Shown one piece after another: positions 55,352 to 64,000 of a DNA stretch of 64,000 nucleotides (position 1 is its first letter; each line of letters opens with the position of its first letter). Position numbers and translations under genes: made by a program. Source of the stretch: Polyodon spathula (taxonomy: Eukaryota > Chordata > Actinopteri > Acipenseriformes > Polyodontidae); NCBI RefSeq assembly GCF_017654505.1, contig NC_054536.1, positions 28,600,470 to 28,664,469 on the forward strand. Direction: 5' to 3'. The notes below the pieces were generated by a model, which was not told where the DNA came from, ran no database searches, and saw only the letters and a list, made by a program, of their open reading frames with translations.

Positions 55352-56386
55352 CTCTTCAAAAAATAAACAATGTATAGGTGGTTTGAATGTACTCTTTATA
55401 GCATTATAAATTATGGCAGTTTGCATAGTAAAATAGACCATTCCAAAGAGCCTGGATAACATGCCAGGGAATGACAACCCACTCTTGCTCAAGCGCCTGG
55501 AAAAGTCCTAGTAATGTTTATGGCTCTGGGTGATGTCGTTGCACACGTCAATCAAGCTCATCACACAAATGCTCAATGGGGTTCAGATCTGGTGATTGAG
55601 ATGGCCAGGGAAGCACTTGAACATTGTTCTGAGTGAGGAAAGCTGTTGTGCCCCGGGCTGTGTGCGGTCAAGCATTGTCATGCTGGAAAATGACGTTACA
55701 ATTGTTCATAAATGGGATCACATGAGACAATATAATCTCATGACAATAACACTGAGCTGTGAGGTTGCCTTGAACATGCACAAGGTTGGTTCTGATACTG
55801 TCTGAGATTGCTGCCCATTGACTGAGATTGACAAATCTGTCAACCTGGCCACAAACGATCATGAAGTCGTCTGCATACCTGGGCTCTTCCATCTTCACAT
55901 CGAAGCAGAAATCTGGATTCATCACTGAACATCGCGTTTCTCCATTTTACTCTGTGATTATGACACCACTGAAGTCATAGTCGACAATGTTGCGGCGTAA
56001 GAATCATTCCATTAACTGGCCTTCTTGTTTGGATACCTGGCTCCCATAGGTGGTTTCTCACAGTCTGGTTGTTAATTCTATGCATTCCTGGTACTGCAGG
56101 TGTTGTAGAGGTTGCAGTGGGGAACCGGTCGCTTAAATGGCGTAGGCGTATAAATCTGTCCTGGACTGCCGTCGTCACACATGGTCTACCAGATCCTGGG
56201 TGGTCAAGTGTTGTTCCACGTTGCTGGTATTGGTGCCAAAGTGGTCCTATAGTGCTCTGGGAAACATTCACTGACACTTTGTCAGCAAAATGTGTTTAAA
56301 TAAAATACAATTCTTTTGATCAAGTTTTGTTGCAATTTTTAAGAGATTGAAGAAACAATATCTGCCATGCGTTTCTTTTTTTGAAG

Positions 56387-56388
<2 letters not shown>
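55352..56388 (-). mobile_element. Tc1/mariner-type transposon C (different family), degraded, about 1.04 kb
   Basis: The left end CTCTTCAAAAAATAAAC and the right end, inverted, CCCTTCAAAAAAAGAAAC form a short terminal repeat of about 18 bp. TA lies outside each end, with TA-rich sequence on the left and a long TA array on the right. On the minus strand a Tc1-type transposase is visible in pieces: SVNVSQSTIGPLWHQYQQRG, GRPCVTTAVQDRFIRLRHLS, INNQTVRNHLWEPGIQTRRP, then FSDESRFLLRCEDGR, QGNLTAQCYCHEIILSHVIP and FQHDNA. The SDE and HDNA Asp motifs survive, but frame breaks separate them. A short TIR and this protein group distinguish it from copies A and B. Confidence 0.85.

Positions 56389-56470
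<82 letters not shown>
56389..56470. repeat. (TA)n microsatellite
   Basis: About 80 bp of TA directly abutting the right end of transposon C. Confidence 0.97.
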
Positions 56471-56471
<1 letters not shown>

Positions 56472-56701
56472 TTTGGTAAGGGCAGAAAATCAAATACAGA
56501 ACTGGGTACCCGCCGTGAAAAATACCTGGATACCCAGGTCTTTTTTGGGTAATGATTAAAAAAAAAAAAAAAATCACATATATTAATGTTTTAAGTGCAT
56601 GATACATATTTAAATACTATATAGTACACATACATTTAGTCCCTTCAGATCTGTAGACTTGTGTAACCTTTTTCAGTACTGGAAACATCAAAATAATAAA
56701 A

Positions 56702-56737
<36 letters not shown>

Positions 56738-57550
56738 AATAATAATCAAATCAGTTTAAATATAACTATTAATGTTAAATGTGCATCATGCTCCGGGATA
56801 CTTTGCAACATATATTGGCCATATTGCGCTGTTGTTGTTGTTAACATGGCTGTTATGTTCATTTTTAAAACTAATGCATTAGTACAGCTCTGCTATTATG
56901 TTATGGACTGTCGCAATAGCTACCGTAAATTGAGCCAGCTAGGTTTTGACAGCAGTCGCAAAAGAGTTAGTGGGACATGTGCATATGTTTGGTTGTAACA
57001 ATAAAGTGCCATTCCTGATCACTAAATTCTGTCTTGTGAATACATACCAATGGCATCCAAGCAAAGCTTTGGGTGTTATTTTTTTACCAAGCAGGAGAAA
57101 ATGGAATTTGCAAACTCTGCCAAGGAAATATTTAATTCAAAGGAGGAAGCACACTTACTTAACGTGCTCCACATTGTTTTATTTTAATTTTATATACTTG
57201 CTTATTTATTTTTAAATAAAGGCTACTTATTTTATCTTTTTGGTAAGAAATTATATCTGTGCAATAACTGTAGATAAAGCATTCCGCATTGGAAGTCACA
57301 CAGTTATTAACTGATCACAGAGTTTATTTAACTGTGCAATGTACATCATTGTGTAATGCAAGTCCTCCATTTATTTACTGTTGTCAAGTGACGTTGGAAT
57401 TACAAATAAACCACAATTTCACCAGTATTTTGTTGTTTGTCATTGTCTTGAGCACTGCATCACCTCTACGCCTGCGCACTGCAAACCACTTTGCCACACT
57501 GACATAAACCATCAGTGGTAGTTTTTAAGTTACAGAATCACGAAAAAATT
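56471..57550. other. intergenic stretch, no gene recognised
   Basis: Contains an A-run near 56558-56573 and (AAAT)n at 56697-56745. The 89-codon frame at 56946-57215 has no recognisable domain. Confidence 0.5.
56697..56745. repeat. (AAAT)n/(AAT)n microsatellite
   Basis: About 49 bp of AAAT units ending in AAT units. Confidence 0.95.
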
Positions 57551-57564
57551 TGTTTTGACAAATT

Positions 57565-58568
57565 AGTTTTTTTGATTTGGAGAGGTTGAGTTTGAGGTGA
57601 GAGTGCATCCAGGAGGAGGTGGCTGAGAGGCAGGTAGAGATACAGAAGGAAATGTCAGAGTCAGAGGGGGGAAAGGAGAGAAACATCTGGGCATCATCAG
57701 CATAGAAATTATACAAGAAGCCATGGGAGGGACGAGAGGACCCAGGGAGCAGGTGTAGAGAGAAAACAGGACACCTTGGGGGACACCTGTTGAAAGAGAG
57801 CAAGAGGCAGAGGGTGAGCCATGCCAGGACACCCGGTACGTGCAGGAGGAGAACCAGACAAGTGCAGTGCCAGAGTGTCTCAAGTCAGCGAGGGAGGACA
57901 GGAGAATGGAGTGATCAACTGTGTCAAAGGCTGCAGAGAGGTCACAGAGAATTAGGACAGAGGAGAGGGAAATGGCATGGGCAGAGAGTAGAGAGTTAGT
58001 GATGGAGAGAAGAGCAGTTTCAGTGGAGTGTGCTGGGTGAAAACCAGATTGGAAGGGGTCGAGCAGAGAATGTGTTGACAGGAAAGCAGAGAGCTGGCGA
58101 GGTACTGCTTGCTTGAGGGTTTTAGAGAGGAACGAGAGAAGGGCGACAGGATAGTAGTTCTGGAGAGATCAGGGATCAAGGGAGGGTTTTTTTTTAAGAT
58201 GGGGGTAATGCGGGCCTGTTTGAAGGCAGAGGGGAAACAACCAGAGAGCAGAGCACACATGGTGGGTTTATGGCTGTGAAGCAGGGAGCAAAGATTGGAG
58301 TCTGAGAGGGGTGAGAAGGAGGAGGAAGGTAGAATAGCAGGGGTCGCAGAGGGTGATGGGGAGTGAGTGAGCAAAGGATGGGGTGGGTGGGGAAAGAGAC
58401 GAGGTATTGAAGAGCTTGCAGATGTCTATGGAGAAGGAGGCAAAGTCTTCAGCTGATATAGAGGAGGGTGAAAAAGGGGAGAGGGCTAAGAAAATTGATA
58501 GTGAGAGACTGAATGATAGAATGGAAGTAAGAGCGTTTGGCAGAGGTGAATTTGTCTTCTGTCAATGA
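57565..58568 (-). pseudogene. L2-like non-LTR retrotransposon fragment, copy 2
   Basis: Same family as 44250-45210 but in the opposite orientation and reaching further upstream. On the minus strand it shows ACALLSGCFPSAFKQARITP-like and ILKK motifs (the start of the reverse transcriptase), then FTQHTPLKLLFSPSLTLYSL shared with copy 1, then GVLFSLYTCSLGPL, FYNFYADDAQMFLSFPPSDS, and ATSSWMHSHLKLNLSKSK. The YADD motif is intact. Stops and frame changes separate the parts, so it is dead. It ends abruptly near 57565, next to AT-rich sequence. Confidence 0.8.
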
Positions 58569-58578
58569 TCTCATTAAA

Positions 58579-58719
58579 GGAACAGCTAAAGGGACTTTAA
58601 ATTATAAAGGGAGGCTACTATCTCGTGCACACGACTTACTATCTCGTCACGCGTACAAGATATTATGTCCTGCACACGAGATAGTAGCCTCCCATTAAAA
58701 TTGTACTTTTAAGGGTTCC
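58579..58719. repeat. palindromic MITE-like element, about 141 bp
   Basis: GGGAGGCTACTATCTCGTG (58609-58627) is exactly inverted at 58675-58693. The inverted repeat continues outward imperfectly to GGAAC at 58579 and GTTCC at 58719. The loop holds another TACTATCTCGT and a near-inverse ACAAGATATTA around a CACGCG centre, making a second, nested hairpin. No ORF. It sits just outside the L2 fragment. Parent transposon unknown. Confidence 0.75.
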
Positions 58720-58739
58720 ATATATTACTATGCCACACA

Positions 58740-60730
58740 TATCAAATTTATTTTCCAGCGTATCAAACATGTATTTTTGTGTCCTTCATAAACAAAAACA
58801 AAATCCAAAAAAAGCAAGAAAAAAGAAATGGTTATGACAGTTGTAAATATTTGTATACTTGGAAAGGTACACAATAAATAATGGTCTCACTCCAGATGTG
58901 TTAATATTCCAACTATTCTAATTAGCTTTTCCAATTCACATACCATTCTATGACAACATGAAAACAACCATGGTTGTTCTGGTTTTAGACCTCACCTTAT
59001 CTGCCCACTGGTAACTGCACATGTTGTCTGAAGTGAACCCACCTACTGTACCAGTTAAGCAGTGTGTGCTGGAAAGCCTTGTCAGAACATAAGTCAGGTA
59101 AGGGCGCAGAGGCGGCCTTACCTGACCGTTTCACAGCTTTTTCAGAATTGTTAACCATCAAGTAAAATGTTGTTTGTGTTTATTTTTATATAACCCTGTA
59201 GTACAACTGTAATGCAGAAAAAAACTTCACAGATAACGAATGAATTTCTGTAATGAAGGGAAACACTAACCACCAGGCAATTATTATTGGATGTTTTTAG
59301 GGTCACAGTATGTACTGAACATTCTTCAGTTACTACTACGTCATGTGGCAATGTCATTTTAGAAAGCTGAATTATGAAAAACACTTATAACAATAGCTTT
59401 TCAGTTTTTAGTTTAAAAGTCAGAGCCCTTAGGGGTCTTCACATTTAACACAGGCTGCAGTCTGCATTGAAGATGGGTACTGTAATTAAAAGCTCTTGGT
59501 AAATTGGCTTTATTCATATCAGTACTGAGCAAAAGAATATAGGCGGATGAACAAAGGGCCCTGCCTGTTTCCTATTTCATGCATCTTTAAGCAGCATTCA
59601 AATATGACTTAGGAGCTTAAACAACACGTAGGCCATAATTAGATTAAGCACTTAAATAAGCTGAAGTCGTTCAACATAGGTAATCACGTTAAATAGTAAA
59701 AAAAAAAAAAATTCTGAGAATCCAAATCCCACTTTCTTTTGGAATGCATTATTATGCGGAATGTCAGAGTAAATTACATTTTCCCTTGCACACTAAAGCA
59801 TCAATTTCCTTATGGTAATTATCTGCTGGAATGGAAGTGTCACTAGCTGGAAGTCAGGCAAGCCTGACATTTACCCTCTTTATAGAACAGTTATTACAAA
59901 AAATTAAGACGAGTGAGTAAAATTAAATCTAAGCCTGGTAAGCTGTATTGAAAAGCACACAAAGATCTTTTGCACATACACCATTGTGTTAGATCACCAG
60001 CCTTCAAATAGAGATGGTCCAGTAATGAGATGCAGTCCATTACAGAGAATAGAGATCCATTTGGAGAACAGCATGACTTTTTTGTTCATTTTAAAGTCAT
60101 TAATTGTACACACACACACACAAAAAAAAAACTAATTAAAATGAAATACAACGATGATACCATTTTGACATTTTTGAAGACGGAACAGCATTAAAATGTA
60201 GTAAAATGTATAGTTATCTTAATTTTCAGGCAAATACGGCATTATTGGTAATAGCGGAAATGTTTATTTTGCTACATCCAAAAACCATAAAAATGTATTT
60301 AAAGATAAGTAGCCTAGATTTATTGACACACAGTAAGAAGAAAGGATAATAATGTCCATATTTCAGTTCACAGAACAGGAGCAAAGTGTGCAAAGAATAA
60401 GCTCTGTGTTTGTGATTTGGGGAGATAACATGCTTTCCCCTTGGCTCGCGGAGAGACACCCTCTAAGGCTGGGAAGCAAGCTTTTCTTTCCACCAATGGG
60501 GAAAAATGAACAGAAGGATAGAGGATATATTTGAGAAGACTAGAAATAGCCTTGACTAACAAGGAATGCCTACACGGGTCGACAGGAATTCTTAAAGAGA
60601 AAATGAAAAGTAGTAAGTACGGTGTTTTGATGTTTTAAAAATACATCTAATTTATAATACCGAAAGTTCACATTTTTTTAAATACAAGTAATGAACCGCT
60701 GATACATGTGCATATCTCAAAATAATGCGA
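58740..60730. other. intergenic stretch, no gene recognised
   Basis: About 2 kb with short homopolymers (A14-type run near 59700) and a short CA run near 60110. Frames of 60-77 codons (59151-59384, 60226-60459) have no domain. Confidence 0.5.
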
Positions 60731-60734
60731 AATG

Positions 60735-61000
60735 GATGGCCAATGGTGCTTAGAAATAAATTGATAACCAGGAGGTCCCCGGTTCGAATCCCAACTCAGT
60801 CACTGACTCACTATGTGACCCTGAGCAAGCCACTTAATTTCCTTGTGCTCTGACTTTTGGTTGAGACATTGTGTTAGTGACTCTGCAGCTAATGCATATT
60901 TCACACACCCTAGTCTCGTATCTTGTAAAGAGCTTTGTGATGATGGTCCACTGAAAGGAGCGATATTAACAAAAAAAAACTTTTTATATTTTTTGCAGAA
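60735..61000 (+). mobile_element. MIR-like (CORE/tRNA-derived) SINE with L2-type tail, cut by gap
   Basis: The perfect B box GGTTCGAATCC lies at 60781-60791. Next comes CACTATGTGACCCTGAGCAA followed by GCCACTTAATTTCCTTGTGC, which resembles the conserved MIR core (TGTGTGACCTTGGGCAAGTCACTTAACCTC as I recall it). The end reads TTGTAAAGAGCTTTGTGATG followed by GTCCACTGAAAGGAGCGATA, like L2-type SINE tails. The right end is at the assembly gap. Confidence 0.7.
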
Positions 61001-61500
61001 NNNNNNNNNNNNNNNNNNNNNNNNNNNNNNNNNNNNNNNNNNNNNNNNNNNNNNNNNNNNNNNNNNNNNNNNNNNNNNNNNNNNNNNNNNNNNNNNNNNN
61101 NNNNNNNNNNNNNNNNNNNNNNNNNNNNNNNNNNNNNNNNNNNNNNNNNNNNNNNNNNNNNNNNNNNNNNNNNNNNNNNNNNNNNNNNNNNNNNNNNNNN
61201 NNNNNNNNNNNNNNNNNNNNNNNNNNNNNNNNNNNNNNNNNNNNNNNNNNNNNNNNNNNNNNNNNNNNNNNNNNNNNNNNNNNNNNNNNNNNNNNNNNNN
61301 NNNNNNNNNNNNNNNNNNNNNNNNNNNNNNNNNNNNNNNNNNNNNNNNNNNNNNNNNNNNNNNNNNNNNNNNNNNNNNNNNNNNNNNNNNNNNNNNNNNN
61401 NNNNNNNNNNNNNNNNNNNNNNNNNNNNNNNNNNNNNNNNNNNNNNNNNNNNNNNNNNNNNNNNNNNNNNNNNNNNNNNNNNNNNNNNNNNNNNNNNNNN
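61001..61500. other. assembly gap, 500 N
   Basis: Exactly 500 N, so probably a gap of set size, not measured size. Frames reported across it are meaningless. Confidence 0.99.
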
Positions 61501-61817
61501 AATGGTTTTGTAACACTTTCTAGACTGATGAGCAAACTCACCCCTGAAGATTCTACCTAATTATTTAAACACCTGATTCTAATTATCCCCTTAATTGAGC
61601 TGATACCACCAGGGGTTCACTTACTTTTTCACATACCCTGAATCTTAATTACTCATTGTTTGTCTAATTCATACATCATTTTGTTTCAAAAGACATGGGA
61701 TTATATACACCCTATTGGATATTTAAGTGCAGAGTTTTGATTCAAGATCGCTATGATGGTAAAACTATGGAATTTCCATAATTATCATTGGGGTTCACAA
61801 ACTTTTTCTCGGCACTG
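61501..61817. mobile_element. terminal part of a Tc1/mariner-type element after the gap
   Basis: The right end reads GGGGTTCACAAACTTTTTCT then CGGCACTG, followed by TA at 61818-61819. A related inner word, GGGGTTCACTTACTTTTTCAC, lies near 61612, giving the outer and inner direct repeats of an IR/DR-type Tc1 end. The other end and any transposase are hidden by the gap or absent. Confidence 0.7.
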
Positions 61818-61939
61818 TAGTTGTGATGACGATATCCAACGTATGTACCCCATCAAATACAATGCTAATTCATCCGTGCCACCCACCATCAAAAAATCTG
61901 CCTAGTTTATGCTGCAGGTAACATGCAGCCCTACAGTCT

Positions 61940-62055
61940 CTCACATGCTATACCATGCTTTGCCTTGCTTTACCATGGATTTTTCAATCATTTAACACGA
62001 TCACCTGTGTTACCTTGTTTTCCACGCTGCTTTTATACTACACTGTGCTTTTCTC
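61940..62055. repeat. degenerate CTTTACCATG-type periodic repeat, second tract
   Basis: Words such as CATGCTATACCATGCTTTGC and CTTGCTTTACCATGG recur with about 10-12 bp spacing, like the tract at 20536-20672. Confidence 0.5.
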
Positions 62056-62059
62056 TAGA

Positions 62060-62999
62060 ATATTACGTTACACTTTCATAAGGCTTGTAACAAGTTAAAA
62101 GTGATTAAACTGGAATTACAATTAGTGATTAGTTATTATTATTTATTTTCTGTTTAATTGCAAAGTGCAGGTTGTATTTGAGTGTTTTTTGTTTTGTTTT
62201 GAGACCCCTTGCTACACCCCTTGGTGTTTTGATCGTTACTGCCGTTGAAATTTCCTTTCACAAATTACTCAGCCAGCTTAGGCTGCTTCCTCTTTGCTTT
62301 TCAGATGTCTGAAGAAGTTCAGTAAAATTCATGCTGGAAAACTCTCTCCTCGGTTGCAGGCCGTGGTCTGTGGATTCTTATCAGATTGTCTGTATCTTTG
62401 CTGAAAGAATAACAGTGGTCTGGCTGGGTTCAGTTTTTAATAAAGAAAACGGCAGAGAAATGACTCCTAACACGTGCAATGTTAGAAAAATAAACAAACA
62501 ATTAACACATTAAAGTGGCCGCATCTTCCACAATCTTAAACCTATCATGAACTTGTATTCACTATGTAGGTATACATCCAAATGTTTTACCGCCATCAAT
62601 TTTAAATGAAGTGATAATACAGCACAGCTTCCAGGAAGTCTGTTGCTGCTTTACTTCCTAGGCCATTCAACCCAGCAGGGTCTTTAGGGGAAAACATCTT
62701 ACTCGCTGCCAGGCTAGAGTTATTAGGGGAAGGTCCTGAAGGGGTGGAGACAAGTTCACTGTCCAGGTAAAATAACCCAAGAAGTAAAATAAAAGCAATC
62801 TTAAAGTATGTTTTGTAAACAGATAATTTAACCTAGTGTAGTAGCAGACACGTTTTCAAATCTTCCCAATTGATACAGTGCCTACTGCTGTATACAGCGA
62901 ATGGATGTGGATGGTGTGGGAAATGTATGCAACTATTTTTTTGGCACCAATCACTTTAAAGGACACATATTTTGATAGATGTAGAATGTATGTGAAGAC
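62060..62999. other. intergenic stretch, no gene recognised
   Basis: No transposon end, tandem array or domain-bearing frame seen. Two frames of 60-73 codons (62331-62513, 62878-63099) are unremarkable. Confidence 0.5.
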
Positions 63000-63564
63000 C
63001 AGTATTGCCAACCACACCGCTGCAGAAATCATGAGAACAACTCTTAGAAATCAAGAGGTTTGGCGTTCGATTCGCGAGATTTTTTGTTTCAAAACATAAC
63101 CAATATTTCCATGGTAAGAGACAACCAATATTTTCAGTTGTTTTTTAAACCTTGTTAACAACAGCTTAAATTGAGTCTATAACACTTCAAATATTTTACA
63201 AACATCTATTAGTGCTCAAAATGCACAACAAAATAAAAAAATCCACATCACCATTCAACATTACAAACAACATGATCTATTATCGCACCTGTTACTTTTG
63301 TGCAGACAGCTGCTGCGAGGACACCTACTGGAGTGTGGCATGTTTAGCAATATGAAGGAGCTAGAAAGCAACTGCTCCAGGCTGGGTTGAATTTACATCT
63401 ACAGTGTTTGCGCTTCTTTGAGTTTTCCGGCATGACTAACGTATATCTTTCAAAAAGCAAAAAATCCCGAGATCCAACAGTACTGCTGCGAGATCGCGAA
63501 CAGGTCTTAATTTAAGTTGTAAATTGCATGTCTTGTGATGAATTTGTTAGAGTTGGCAATACTG
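63000..63564. mobile_element. small non-autonomous DNA transposon (hAT-like MITE), 565 bp
   Basis: The 13-bp ends CAGTATTGCCAAC and, inverted, CAGTATTGCCAAC match perfectly. Inner words are also shared in inverse (TTCGCGAGATTTTTT on the left against TTCGCGATCTCGC and CTCGGGATTTTTT on the right). GTGAAGAC lies left of the left end. GTGAAGAA begins at 63564 on the right, so a 7-of-8 target duplication overlaps the last G of the element. No coding capacity. A single end of the same type (CAGTGTTGCCAA) is found near 36444. Confidence 0.65.
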
Positions 63565-63644
63565 TGAAGAATACTGACCAATCACAATGTGTGTCATACT
63601 TCCCATGAATGCACTTTATTATATGTTAATACATATTGTGTATT

Positions 63645-63770
63645 GTCATCAGTTTGGACTGGCTGCTAAAACTGTACAAAATTATTTCTGTTACAACAAT
63701 AAGAGATATGTTATACACGATATTTACTATAAATCACCAAAAAGAAGATTGTACTCATGAACTGTTAGCA
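63645..63770 (+). repeat. diverged dispersed repeat, right-edge copy
   Basis: Same block order as 106-230, including ATTTCTGTTA and TGTACTCATGAAC. Unknown family. Confidence 0.45.
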
Positions 63771-64000
63771 GATATATTGATTAACTTCTCATAATTTTAA
63801 AGAGGTTCTACATTTACCCTCTTTGAAAAAAAAAGTCCTTTTGAAAGTATAAATCATGTCAATCATCTGATTTCAATATAATGTACAGCAGCCTGATTGA
63901 TCAGCAATACTCACTATTAAGATTTATAAGCACTTGTATAAAAATATTCATTAACAATGATGTAAGAATCTCCACCATCACTAATACAGCAGAATAACCA

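Noticed and set aside
60800..61541. Long frames of 185-238 codons across the N block
   Set aside because: Produced by unknown bases in the gap, not coding sequence.

Overview
This is eukaryotic, vertebrate DNA. It has widely spaced GT-AG exons, an AT-rich background, many (TA)n, (CA)n and (AAT)n microsatellites, and remnants of hAT, Tc1/mariner, Harbinger, L2-like LINE and tRNA-derived SINE elements. That mix points to a ray-finned fish. Long introns and a tRNA-derived SINE that opens GGGGCTCCCRAGTGGC make me lean to a non-teleost such as a sturgeon or paddlefish, but this is inference.

The only host gene I can support is the minus-strand 5' half of ikzf1 (Ikaros, lymphoid C2H2 zinc-finger transcription factor). 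Five coding exons are resolved to the base. They are the ATG exon (29331-29370 coding), an acidic N-terminal exon (23909-24028), the zinc-finger-1 exon (7325-7585), the zinc-finger-2/3 exon (4219-4386) and the zinc-finger-4 exon (2568-2693). Together they encode about 238 residues. A GC-rich noncoding first exon with a good splice donor at 34254 is likely, and the promoter probably lies just beyond it near 34.4-34.5 kb. The activation-domain and dimerisation exons (human exons 7 and 8) would lie left of position 1, outside the window. The window therefore opens in intron 6 and runs backwards through the gene to about 34.4 kb.

The introns hold nested repeats: a 2.1 kb hAT element in intron 3 with a SINE inside it, and a 2.06 kb hAT/BED element in intron 2. 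From about 34.6 to 64 kb I see no host gene. That flank holds a hAT element with a perfect 8-bp target duplication and a Tc1 copy inside it, a near-intact Tc1 (DD34E) copy at 46.6-48.2 kb, and a third degraded Tc1-type element at 55.35-56.39 kb. It also has two fragments of one L2-like LINE in opposite orientations, a Harbinger transposase fragment, a palindromic MITE at 58.6 kb, a MIR-like SINE running into a 500-N assembly gap, a Tc1-type end after the gap, and a small MITE at 63.0-63.56 kb.

I found no evidence of a new multi-gene system. The most useful observations concern transposon biology (repeated Tc1 association with TA microsatellites, nested insertions, a microhomology deletion in a transposase, a cruciform-prone MITE) and the fully phase-symmetric exon structure of ikzf1.
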